The position numbers were made by a program, and so were the translations under genes. A DNA stretch of 64,000 nucleotides, taken from positions 62,001 through 126,000 of the forward strand of contig NZ_LT670844.1 in the NCBI RefSeq assembly GCF_900141755.1, written 5' to 3'. Each line of letters begins with the position of its first letter. Position 1 is the stretch's first letter. The notes under the pieces are model-generated. The model was given only the letters and a program-made list of their open reading frames with translations. It searched no databases and was not told the DNA's origin. Source of the DNA: Bradyrhizobium lablabi. Lineage in GTDB: Bacteria > Pseudomonadota > Alphaproteobacteria > Rhizobiales > Xanthobacteraceae. This document shows positions 56,367 through 64,000 of the stretch, in pieces.

Positions 56367-57575
56367 ATGAATTCTTCGCAAGACGACGGACGATCGAAGC
56401 CGCTTTCTCCAGAAACCACGCTGGTGACGGCGGGCCGCGACACCAAGGCGCAGAAGGGCTTCGTCAATCCGCCGGTGGTTCATGGTTCGACCGTGCTCTA
56501 TCCGACCGCCGACGATCTGCATGCCCATCGTGGCGAGTTCCAGTATGGCCGCAGGGGAACCCCGACCACCAGGGCGCTGCAGGCGGCGCTGATGGCGCTC
56601 GAAGGCCCGCAATGCGCGGGCGTCGGCATCGCGCCCTCCGGGTTGGCGGCGATCTCGACCACCCTGCTCGCGGTGCTCAAATCGGGCGACCACCTCCTGG
56701 TCTGCGACAATGCCTATCGCCCGACGCGTAATTTCTGCAACGGCCTGCTCGCCCGCTACGGCGTCGAGACCAGTTTTTTCGATCCTTTGATCGGCGCCGG
56801 CATCGCCCAATTGTTCAAGCCGAACACTAGGGCGGTCGTGGTCGAGGCGCCGGGATCGCAATCCTTCGAGATGCCCGACATTCCCGCGATCGCCTCAGTC
56901 GCGCATACGCGCGACGTGCTGGTCATCGACGACAACACCTGGGCGACGCCGTTGTATCACCGCTCGCTCGAGCAAGGCGTCGATATCAGCATGCAGGCCG
57001 CGACCAAATATATCGGCGGACATTCCGACATCATGTTCGGAACCATTTCCGCCAACGCCAAGGCCTGGCCGATCATTGCCGAGACGATCCAGCTGCTGGG
57101 CGTCTGCGCCGGCCCCGATGACGTATTCCTCGCGCTGCGCGGATTGCGTACGCTTTCGGTGCGGCTGGCGCAGCATCACCGCTCCGGCCTCGAGATGGCG
57201 CGATGGCTCGCTACGCGGCCGGAAGTAATCAGGGTGTTGCACCCTGCGCTGGAAAGCGATCCCGGCCACGCGATCTGGAAACGGGATTTTTCCGGCGCCT
57301 CCGGCCTGTTCAGCATCGTCTTAAAGCCCGCGCCGCAAAAGGCGGTCGATGCATTGCTCGATGCCGTAAAGCTGTTCGGCATGGGCTATTCATGGGGCGG
57401 CTTTGAGAGCCTCGTCATTCCCTTCGACTGCGACGGCTATCGCACGGCCACCAAATGGGCGCCGGGCGGGCCAACCTTACGACTGCACATCGGGCTCGAG
57501 AGCGTCGAGGATCTCAAGGCCGATCTCGAGCGCGGCTTCGCGGCCTTCAACGCCACGCTCTCGCTCTCCTCATAG
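56367..57575 (+). CDS. metC: Cystathionine beta-lyase MetC
   Basis: A 402-residue PLP enzyme of the Cys/Met metabolism family that splits cystathionine to homocysteine, pyruvate and ammonia. Marks are GSTVLYPTADDLHAH, RRGTPTTRALQAAL, IAPSGLAAISTTLLAVLKSGD, DNTWATPLYHRSLEQGVDISMQAATKYIGGHSD with PLP Lys at about 216. The C-terminus SWGGFESLVIPFDC matches MetC rather than cystathionine gamma-synthase. It is divergent from aapJ; this metC-aap neighbourhood is conserved in rhizobia. Its stop overlaps the convergent dihaem gene by 6 bases. Confidence 0.94.
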   Translation: MNSSQDDGRSKPLSPETTLVTAGRDTKAQKGFVNPPVVHGSTVLYPTADDLHAHRGEFQYGRRGTPTTRALQAALMALEGPQCAGVGIAPSGLAAISTTLLAVLKSGDHLLVCDNAYRPTRNFCNGLLARYGVETSFFDPLIGAGIAQLFKPNTRAVVVEAPGSQSFEMPDIPAIASVAHTRDVLVIDDNTWATPLYHRSLEQGVDISMQAATKYIGGHSDIMFGTISANAKAWPIIAETIQLLGVCAGPDDVFLALRGLRTLSVRLAQHHRSGLEMARWLATRPEVIRVLHPALESDPGHAIWKRDFSGASGLFSIVLKPAPQKAVDALLDAVKLFGMGYSWGGFESLVIPFDCDGYRTATKWAPGGPTLRLHIGLESVEDLKADLERGFAAFNATLSLSS

Positions 57576-60392
57576 CGTCTTCAAATATTCGATCAGCTGA
57601 TAGCGCTCGTCGTCGGTCAGCATCCGGCCAACCACACCTTTCTTGTAGGGCTTCTGCCCCTCGAACGAGTGCCCGAGAACGGAGTTGCCGGCAACCGGCC
57701 CGCCAGGTCCCGTCGTCGAGAACAGCGTCTCTCCGGTTTTACATCTCGGCGCATCACCGACCACACGAAAGCCGACCTGCTCCGGGTCGAAGTCGCGGGC
57801 GCCCATGCAGAATTTTGTCGGACGCTCGGCTGCCGGCGTGAGCATCCAGTAGAGCGAGGGAACCGAACCGTTGTGAAGATAGGGAGCGGTCGCCCAGACG
57901 CCGTTCAGCGGGCGCGCGCGATAATACAATTTCGGCTCGGTTCCGGCATTGTGATGATGCTCCTCCGGCCCGGGATTGGGACAATTCGATCGCGTCCCCC
58001 ACAGCTTCATCGGGTCGGCAATCTTGTCCTTGTTTTCATCCATCCAGTGCTGGCTGGTACGGTCGACCGCGATCATCAAGGCAATCGAGAACGGCATTTC
58101 GGTCGACGAATAGTCCGGCACATCCTGGCATTTCCAACGCTCTCCGAGGTCGCGCTTGGGCCGCATGCCAAGGAAACCGGGAACGGAGACTTGGCGGTAC
58201 GCCAGAACGCTGGCCTGAGCGTTGTCCGTTCCCATGTCGTCCACAGGCTTCTGCACCTCCTCCAGCCATCCCTTTTCGGGCTTCCATTGTTCTGAGGACC
58301 AGAAGCTCTCGTGAGGATGTTCCTTGTCGAAGACGGGATCGTTGACCGGTCCAAGGTGGCACTCGACGCACATATCGGCGTAGAGCGCGCGGCCTTTGAC
58401 GACGCGCTCCGGATTGATCTTCCACAAGGGATCGCCAGGGAAGAATTCGGCAGGCCATTTCGGCGGCTGCAATCCGCCGAAGGCGGAGACATATTGGCCT
58501 GAGAGATCGGGACCGTGCAGCATCTTCTCGATGCGGACGAGATTTTCCAGCGCAACCGACGAGCGGAACAGATCCTTCTGCGAAAAGTCGGGCGAAAAAT
58601 TCACCAGCGCAGAGACCCCGAGCGCCTCGCCGGCGTTACGGATCAAGGGCTGTTCGATGGAAGCGTCATATTGCGCCCATTTGAACCATGGCACGGTCCA
58701 GATCGGCGGGAAAGAGACCGGCGCATCCTGGGCATGCAGGTTCTTTTCGAATCCTGAAAGCCCACCCAATACGAAATCGGTGTAGAAAACCTGATTGCCG
58801 ATGCGGTTGAGCGCGTCGAGCCGTCCGAACCCTTCCTCTGTATCCTTCTGCGGGTGTTTGCCGTCATGCGTCTTCATGCCGGCGATGGTCTTGTCGTAGA
58901 GGTTATGCTGGTCGAGCAGGAATTTGCCGATCGACGCCAGCTTTTGGTTGAGGTTGCCGCGTTCGGGCTCGTTTGCATCGGGACCGAGCACGCGCATCGC
59001 GAAGCGCGTGAAACGGCCCGGTACGTTCAACGTGTAGGCGATGGCCAGACCGGTCGCGAGTTCGAGCTTTTTCAGGTTGACCATCGCCGGGCCGCCGTCG
59101 AAGCGAATGCTGGTGTCCTTGTAGCGAATGCTTCCGGTGTGACAGGCCGCGCAGGCCAGCCCGATCTGGTCGGGTTCAGGAACCAGCGTGCCGGGATTGG
59201 TGGCGTTGGTCAGCCGCGCGAAACCGACCGGCAGGCCGTCGAAATTCTCCACCGCCGTCGGGCGCAGACCCTCAACCTGGTCCGGCGCCGGCGCCGGCGG
59301 CGGGTCGGGCGGATCCCGATAGCCGAAACGACGCAGGCTCGCCGCGTCGGCGTGGACGGTTCTTGGACTTGGCAGGAAGCCGAACCGTTCGAGATAGGCG
59401 CTGTCGCTGAGCAGGCCGGGCGAAGTGAACAAGTGAATGCCCGGCTGTTCCAGCGCCATGAACCAGTCATAGGGCACCGGGAAGGTCGCGGTGCCCTGGC
59501 TTGCATGGTGGAACCAGTGTCGATCCTCCGTGGTCCAGTTCTGGTCGAGCCAGACCGCCCTTTTCGCCGGAACGAGGGCGGGCAAGGGAGGCGGCAGTAT
59601 TTGCGCGAGCGGCGGCACGATTTCGCCGGCCTGGTTGGGAAATTCGATAACCGCCAATGCCAATAGACCGACCAACACGATGAGCCCGACTACAGCTTTG
59701 GCGAGCTTGCCAGCGATGCCGCCTTGCGGCACCGGCACTGCCAGGCGCTGCACGATCCGCTCCGGAAACCGCCGCTCGACGAACAGCGTTCGGACCTCAC
59801 GCACGCTGAGATAGCGCGCATCGCCCTCGCCCTTGCCCATGACATTCAGCAAAACCGGCCATTCGCCGTCCATCAACTTCCGGTCAATCGTCCGCCTGTT
59901 ATCCTTGGCGCGCTCGAAATTCTCGTTCATGAAGGTCGTGATCTCCGGACTGGTCAGTCCGCGCTCCATTTTACCGGAGGGGTCCTGGGGGTCCTGCCGG
60001 TCCTTGCCGAAGCTGGCGAGCCGGGCGATCTCCGTCTCGACCACCTCGGCCTTGGCGCTGAGGATGCGGGAGCCGACGCCATGCTTGTCCAAAGGACCGT
60101 CGCGCAGTTGGTCGAGCACGGGCCCGGACCACCAGTTGCGAAACACGCGGCCGAGGCCGTTCGCGATCACGGCGACGATGCAGGTCTTTACGCCCGCCAC
60201 TCTCTGCTGCCAGCCCTTTTCACCGCTCGCCGCCTCGATCGTCTGGATCAGCTTTTTGAGCGGCACGACGTGGCCATCGACGTAACCACCAGCCACCAGC
60301 CCGCGTAAAAACGGGCACGGATTATCGGGAGAAACCGCGATCTGCGAGGGTGGCGCTGTGCTCGGAACGGTACCGGTGCGGTTTTCTTGCAT
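57570..60392 (-). CDS. Large dihaem cytochrome c, RoxA-like peroxidase/oxygenase family
   Basis: A 940-residue membrane-anchored haem protein. Residues 1-225 are a soluble N-terminal domain (PCPFLRGLVAGGYVDG, GPLDKHGVGSRIL, MERGLTSPEITTFMNENFERAKDNRR, LMDGEWPVLLNVMGK). A transmembrane helix (VVGLIVLVGLLALAVIEF, about 228-250) follows. The periplasmic part has two c-type haem sites, CAACH at about 411-415 and CVECH at about 674-678. Such proteins are usually annotated as dihaem cytochrome c peroxidase of the RoxA-like group, whose known members are rubber oxygenases. Whether this is a peroxidase or an oxygenase cannot be told. It ends tail to tail with metC. Confidence 0.8.
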   Translation of the reverse strand: MQENRTGTVPSTAPPSQIAVSPDNPCPFLRGLVAGGYVDGHVVPLKKLIQTIEAASGEKGWQQRVAGVKTCIVAVIANGLGRVFRNWWSGPVLDQLRDGPLDKHGVGSRILSAKAEVVETEIARLASFGKDRQDPQDPSGKMERGLTSPEITTFMNENFERAKDNRRTIDRKLMDGEWPVLLNVMGKGEGDARYLSVREVRTLFVERRFPERIVQRLAVPVPQGGIAGKLAKAVVGLIVLVGLLALAVIEFPNQAGEIVPPLAQILPPPLPALVPAKRAVWLDQNWTTEDRHWFHHASQGTATFPVPYDWFMALEQPGIHLFTSPGLLSDSAYLERFGFLPSPRTVHADAASLRRFGYRDPPDPPPAPAPDQVEGLRPTAVENFDGLPVGFARLTNATNPGTLVPEPDQIGLACAACHTGSIRYKDTSIRFDGGPAMVNLKKLELATGLAIAYTLNVPGRFTRFAMRVLGPDANEPERGNLNQKLASIGKFLLDQHNLYDKTIAGMKTHDGKHPQKDTEEGFGRLDALNRIGNQVFYTDFVLGGLSGFEKNLHAQDAPVSFPPIWTVPWFKWAQYDASIEQPLIRNAGEALGVSALVNFSPDFSQKDLFRSSVALENLVRIEKMLHGPDLSGQYVSAFGGLQPPKWPAEFFPGDPLWKINPERVVKGRALYADMCVECHLGPVNDPVFDKEHPHESFWSSEQWKPEKGWLEEVQKPVDDMGTDNAQASVLAYRQVSVPGFLGMRPKRDLGERWKCQDVPDYSSTEMPFSIALMIAVDRTSQHWMDENKDKIADPMKLWGTRSNCPNPGPEEHHHNAGTEPKLYYRARPLNGVWATAPYLHNGSVPSLYWMLTPAAERPTKFCMGARDFDPEQVGFRVVGDAPRCKTGETLFSTTGPGGPVAGNSVLGHSFEGQKPYKKGVVGRMLTDDERYQLIEYLKTL

Positions 60393-60636
60393 GGAGGTGA
60401 TCCCAAAAGAATTGAATTATGAGAATGACGAAACGTAACGCGCTTCGATCCGAAGTAAATGAACGACTTGAGAAAAGCGAATTCGTCTGGGGTTTGCTAC
60501 CTCAGGATGCGCCGGAGTTTTGGCGGAATTCGAGACCGTGTCAACTAAAGGTCAGCGATCAGGTGGGATTATGCAGGCTGGTCGCGCCAGCTTGCCCGCC
60601 TTTCGGGAACCCGGCGCCGTGACCTCCCAATCCCGC

Positions 60637-62436
60637 TCAGGAATTTGCCGTGCGCTTCGAGGCATTCTCGACGAGATTCAATTTAGTCAAGGGAACGCCC
60701 GCTTTCAAAAGCCCGTCGCGATAATGGGCGGTGTCGGCCGGATTTTTCCAGCGGAAATTCCGCAGATGCCGTTCAACGGTGAAGCCGGGGAAGCTGGTGA
60801 GCAAAACCTCGGTCGCCGCTGCTGCTTCCTCGGCCCGTCCCGATTGTGCCAGAGCAGCCGGCCGGACGCCGAGCACTTGGAGATGATTGGGATTCAAATA
60901 AAGGGCTTCACGCGCCCAGGACAGCGACGCGTCATATTGTCCGAGAAGGTAGTGGCTGAATGCGAGCACTCCGGCCCATTGGTATCGGGGGTCGCTGTTG
61001 CCGCGCTGTACCGCCATTGAAAATAATTCGATCGCCTGTCGGTGCTCGCCGATCATGAAATGACTTATTCCAAGAACACCGCGCGCGCCCATGTCATACG
61101 GATTTAATTCAACCGCCTTTTTTGCGGCATCCATTGCGATATCGAAATCTCCCTCCATGGCATGCACATAGGACAGGATCTGAAATGCGAATGCCGAACG
61201 CGGATCAAGCCGAACACTGCTTTCTGCGAGGCTCAGCAGCTCGGACCACAATTCGCGCGTGCTCCTGATCCATCCAAACTGCACGCCCTGCACCATGACG
61301 TTGGCGAGGTAGGCGCGCGCGATTGCAAGCCCGGGGTCGAGCGAAATGGCCTCCCTGAACAGGGCGATCGAGGCTTCATAATCCGCTTTGGTCGGTTGGT
61401 AATAGTGAGAAAGCCCCTTCAGGAACCGGTCCCACGCGGTCAAATTGGTGAACGATGAGCGTGTGGGGGCGGAAGCTTCCGCCCGATAGATCTCCGGCGC
61501 CAATGCCGCGGACAGATTCGTGGTGAGCTCATCCTGAACCGCGAACAGATCGCCGATGTCCCTGTCATATCGACCGGTCCATAATTGTTCGCCGTTCTCA
61601 GGAGCAATCAATTCCGCGGTGACACGAATCTTGCTGCCGGCACGCCGCACGGAACCCTGGATCAGGTAGGTCGCGTCAATCTCCCGCGCGATCAGGCGCG
61701 TGCTCAGATTCTTGCCCTTGAATGCAAAGGTCGAACTTCGGCTCAGAACCCGGTAAAAGGATTGCAGCGAAAGCGCATGGATCAGATCTTCCGTCAGACC
61801 GTCCGAAAAATATTCGTCGGTGCTGTCACTGAGATTGGCGAACGGAAGCACGCCCACGATCGCCGTCCGATATTGCGCCGGCAGGTTGGTGGTGTCCCTC
61901 TCCTCGGAGCCACGGGTATCGGTACCGACGGGCTGCCAGCTCCAGACGCTGACTGGCTCCTCGATGTTCTTGAAACGGTGAATGCCGGCGTCGACAAGGA
62001 TGGCGCTGAGGTGCTTGCTGGCCTCGCCATAGGCCTTTGCCGAAACCGCAACGCCGCCGGGAGCGGCGATCGTCTCCAGCCGCGCGGCAAGGTTCACATC
62101 GTCGCCGAACACATCGTCTTCGTCGGCCATGACGTCTCCCATATGGATGCCCATACGGAATTGCATGACCCGATCCGTAGGCAGCTGGCTGTTGCGTTCC
62201 GACATCAGCGCCTGAGCTGCGATCGCGCATTCGATGGCGCCGACAACGCTCGGAAACTCCAGCATGAAACCGTCGCCGGTGTTCTTCACGATCCGGCCGC
62301 CGTGATTGAGGATGATCGGATACATCGCGCTTCGATGGGCCTTGAACGCGGCATGCGTACCCGCCTCGTCGAATCCCATCATTCGCGAGTATCCGGCGAC
62401 GTCAGCGCAGACTATCGCAGCTAGGCGTCTCTCCAT
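60637..62436 (-). CDS. Adenylate/guanylate cyclase with TolB-like and TPR regions
   Basis: A 599-residue protein. A class III nucleotide cyclase domain (1-175) has metal-binding Asp in CADVAGYSRM (residue 12) and NTGDGFML (55), plus the transition-state residues in FGDDVNLAARLE. A TolB/FlgO-like region follows (VGVLPFANLSDSTDEYFSDGLTEDLI, ATYLIQGSVRRAG). The rest is TPR-like helices (EASIALFREAISLDPGLAIARAYLAN, AKKAVELNPYDMGARGVLGIS). The ATG at 62436 is preceded by AGGAG. Such soluble cyclase-TPR proteins are numerous in Bradyrhizobium, and the signal they sense is unknown. About 240 bp separate it from the dihaem gene on the same strand. Confidence 0.9.
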   Translation of the reverse strand: MERRLAAIVCADVAGYSRMMGFDEAGTHAAFKAHRSAMYPIILNHGGRIVKNTGDGFMLEFPSVVGAIECAIAAQALMSERNSQLPTDRVMQFRMGIHMGDVMADEDDVFGDDVNLAARLETIAAPGGVAVSAKAYGEASKHLSAILVDAGIHRFKNIEEPVSVWSWQPVGTDTRGSEERDTTNLPAQYRTAIVGVLPFANLSDSTDEYFSDGLTEDLIHALSLQSFYRVLSRSSTFAFKGKNLSTRLIAREIDATYLIQGSVRRAGSKIRVTAELIAPENGEQLWTGRYDRDIGDLFAVQDELTTNLSAALAPEIYRAEASAPTRSSFTNLTAWDRFLKGLSHYYQPTKADYEASIALFREAISLDPGLAIARAYLANVMVQGVQFGWIRSTRELWSELLSLAESSVRLDPRSAFAFQILSYVHAMEGDFDIAMDAAKKAVELNPYDMGARGVLGISHFMIGEHRQAIELFSMAVQRGNSDPRYQWAGVLAFSHYLLGQYDASLSWAREALYLNPNHLQVLGVRPAALAQSGRAEEAAAATEVLLTSFPGFTVERHLRNFRWKNPADTAHYRDGLLKAGVPLTKLNLVENASKRTANS

Positions 62437-62676
62437 CCCCAGGACTCCTGAACCGGCAGGCACCACGGTACGTGGTCGGCCAGCCGAATCCAATGGCTTT
62501 TAAAACACCCGGTTAACGCCGGAAACAAGCCGGAGGTAGTGACGCCTCCGAAGCGATCGGTCTGGGTCCAAATCGGCGCGATCATGGAATACGGCCGATC
62601 CAAAGCGGATCGCGTTTCGCGATTATAAGTCGTTGTTTTGCCACGCTACATCTCGAACGGGACAGGACGAATTTGC

Positions 62677-63006
62677 TCAACCGTCCGCCGACGCCTGCCG
62701 TCCGTTGACAATGATGAAATACAGATTGCGGATGTAGACCAGGAGCCCGAGCGCCTGGCCCGCGATGAATACCGGGTCTTTGCGGTACAGCGCATAGACC
62801 AAGAGCAGCACGCCGCCTCCGATCGAGAAGAACCAGAACGCCACCGGGATGACGCTCTTGCGGGCACGCTCCGAGGCGATCCATTGCACCACGAAGCGCA
62901 TGGTGAAAAACCCCTGCGCCACGAACCCCAGCACCACCCAGCCGTCGAATTTGATCACGAAGACATCGTGCAAATAGCTCGCGAGATTATTGAAGAGGTC
63001 GGTCAT
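62677..63006 (-). CDS. LABN (lipid A biosynthesis N-terminal-like) membrane protein
   Basis: A 109-residue membrane protein. The ATG at 63006 overlaps the GT2 stop by 4 bases (ATGA). Segments DGWVVLGFVAQGFFTMRFVVQWIASERARKSVIPVAFWFFSIGGG and LYRKDPVFIAGQALGLLVYIRNLYFI form three transmembrane helices with the conserved QW and ER motifs of the LABN domain. Family members often sit beside glycosyltransferases that modify lipid A or undecaprenyl carriers. Its role is probably to help that transfer; it is not proven. Confidence 0.88.
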   Translation of the reverse strand: MTDLFNNLASYLHDVFVIKFDGWVVLGFVAQGFFTMRFVVQWIASERARKSVIPVAFWFFSIGGGVLLLVYALYRKDPVFIAGQALGLLVYIRNLYFIIVNGRQASADG

Positions 63007-63761
63007 GACGTCACCTCGGTCGCGACAGGTGTCGGCTTCTTGCGGCGGATCAGCCACCAGACGCCGGCGAGATCCATGATCCCGATCCAAAGCCGATCGA
63101 AAAAACCGTAATTCGACACGCCGGAATGGCGCGGCCGATCGATGACATCGACATAGGCGATCTCGTAGCCCTCGCGGCGCATCAGTGCCGGCAGAAAGCG
63201 ATGCAGCCCGTCGAAATACGGCATCATCTGGAACACCTCGCGCCGGAACGCCTTCAGGCCGCACCCGGTGTCGCGGGTGCCATCGTGCAGGATTGCGCTG
63301 CGCACGCGATTGGCGACGCGCGACTGGATTTTCTTAAATCCGGTATCTTGACGCCCTACCCTCTGGCCGGCGGCAAGCCCGGTGCGCTCGCCGCCGCGCT
63401 CGATCGCCGAAATCAGATCCGGAAGGAACGCCGGATTGTTTTGCCCGTCGCCGTCGAGCGTCGCCACGATGGCGCCGCGCGCGGCACGAACCCCGCTGCG
63501 CACCGCCGCCGACTGGCCCGCGGAAGTCGCGTGACGGATCTGGCGCAGATTGCCGCGCTCTTTCATGATGGTTGCAAGCCGTTCGGCGGTGCCGTCGGTC
63601 GAGCCGTCATTGACATAGATGATCTCATAATTCCACTTTCCGTCGAGCGCGGCGGCGATTTCCGCAATCAAGGGGCTGATGTTCTCGGCTTCGTTGCGCA
63701 CGGGGACAACGATGGAAACGGCCACAGCAGCTGCGTCGGAAGATGGCAAATCAACACTCAT
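63003..63761 (-). CDS. Family 2 glycosyltransferase, dolichol/undecaprenyl-phosphate mannosyltransferase-like
   Basis: A 252-residue enzyme. The ATG at 63761 (MSVDLPSSDAAAVAVSIVVPVRNEAENI) is chosen; a longer reading adds 58 residues of low-quality sequence. GT2 marks are SIVVPVRNEAENI, IIYVNDGSTDGTAERL, ATLDGDGQNNPAFL (the DxD-type site) and RDTGCGLKAFRREVFQMMPYF. It resembles DPM1/ArnC-type transferases that load a sugar on a polyprenyl phosphate. It is translationally coupled to the LABN gene, so together they likely supply a membrane sugar donor. Confidence 0.92.
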   Translation of the reverse strand: MSVDLPSSDAAAVAVSIVVPVRNEAENISPLIAEIAAALDGKWNYEIIYVNDGSTDGTAERLATIMKERGNLRQIRHATSAGQSAAVRSGVRAARGAIVATLDGDGQNNPAFLPDLISAIERGGERTGLAAGQRVGRQDTGFKKIQSRVANRVRSAILHDGTRDTGCGLKAFRREVFQMMPYFDGLHRFLPALMRREGYEIAYVDVIDRPRHSGVSNYGFFDRLWIGIMDLAGVWWLIRRKKPTPVATEVTS

Positions 63762-63820
63762 CGTTTGAATCGGCCCACCGCCGGCGAAGCTTTCCGTCCG
63801 GCACTTGCGGCGACCGCTTC

Positions 63821-64000
63821 TTATGGGGCTGACGGCTCCGCGGCAACCCTTTTGAGCCGGCGGCCAACGCCCGGAATTGGCACAATTTCGCCATCGCGAT
63901 GGATCGCAAAACCCAGACTGCGGGCGGCAAACCAATAGCGCACGGCCATCGCGCCGATCACGCCGATCAAGCCGCCCGCGACCACGTCGCTCGGATGATG
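63821..64000 (-). CDS. PAP2-type phosphatase, C-terminal fragment
   Basis: The last 59 codons of a gene entering from the right edge. It begins HHPSDVVAGGLIGVIG, which is the C3 motif (H...D) of the PAP2 superfamily of lipid and undecaprenyl-pyrophosphate phosphatases; the preceding motifs lie outside. After one transmembrane segment the tail is cytoplasmic and basic (GRRLKRVAAEP). It is upstream of the GT2 and LABN genes on the same strand, so it likely opens a small envelope-lipid operon. Confidence 0.8.
   Translation of the reverse strand, partial: HHPSDVVAGGLIGVIGAMAVRYWFAARSLGFAIHRDGEIVPIPGVGRRLKRVAAEPSAP

Overview
The window looks like chromosome of a Bradyrhizobium-type alphaproteobacterium (family Nitrobacteraceae). 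This rests on gene content and order, not on a database search. The dusB(nifR3)-ntrB-ntrC-ntrY-ntrX-hfq-hflX block with nearby mazG, a fused ispDF, the pcm-tolC-popZ-valS order, the aapJQMP general amino-acid transporter beside metC, and several GC-rich intergenic palindromes are all typical of rhizobial alphaproteobacteria. The DNA is GC-rich throughout. Most of the window is ordinary housekeeping sequence. No phage genes, transposase, integrase, CRISPR array or rRNA operon was seen.

Layout. 1-1.2 kb: tail of a nitrile hydratase accessory gene, an unassigned gene sharing its stop codon, and a small secreted protein. 1.3-3.1 kb: queC and mazG, divergent. 3.1-12.5 kb (minus strand): dusB, ntrB, ntrC, ntrY, ntrX, hfq and hflX, a nitrogen-control and RNA-chaperone locus. 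12.8-17.4 kb: ispDF and a cinA-type amidase, then ratA, a P-loop kinase and lipA on the minus strand, then a 3-methyladenine glycosylase. 17.4-21.1 kb: a hairpin-rich repeat, a secreted LamG-like protein, a long gene-poor stretch, a frameshifted secreted-protein gene and a methyltransferase. 21.1-28.4 kb: valS, popZ, tolC and pcm. 28.6-35.5 kb: an accessory-looking stretch from tRNA-Asn to tRNA-Cys with a LuxR-type regulator, a very glycine-rich autotransporter (frameshifted) and three small proteins. 35.6-46.4 kb: a secreted protein, a DTW-domain tRNA-modifying enzyme and a four-gene RND efflux operon. 46.8-51.4 kb: a FAD oxidoreductase/DUF1365/cyclopropane-synthase lipid operon and cysK. 51.5-57.6 kb: aapJQMP and metC. 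57.6-64 kb: a large RoxA-like dihaem cytochrome, a class III cyclase-TPR protein, and a small envelope-lipid operon (LABN protein, GT2 glycosyltransferase, PAP2 phosphatase fragment).

Working together. NtrBC and NtrYX sense nitrogen and redox state, Hfq acts post-transcriptionally, and the Aap transporter is a usual Ntr-linked uptake system. cysK and metC flank aap and link it to sulfur amino acids. The RND operon encodes outer-membrane factor, adaptor and two permeases, a complete MdtABC/MuxABC-like pump.

The most unusual region is 28.7-34.2 kb. It begins at the 3' end of tRNA-Asn, and a 14-bp copy of that tRNA end lies at 34153-34166. Between them are the regulator, the autotransporter and two copies of one intergenic repeat. 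This resembles a small tRNA-anchored islet that has lost, or never had, its own integrase. The islet reading is inference.
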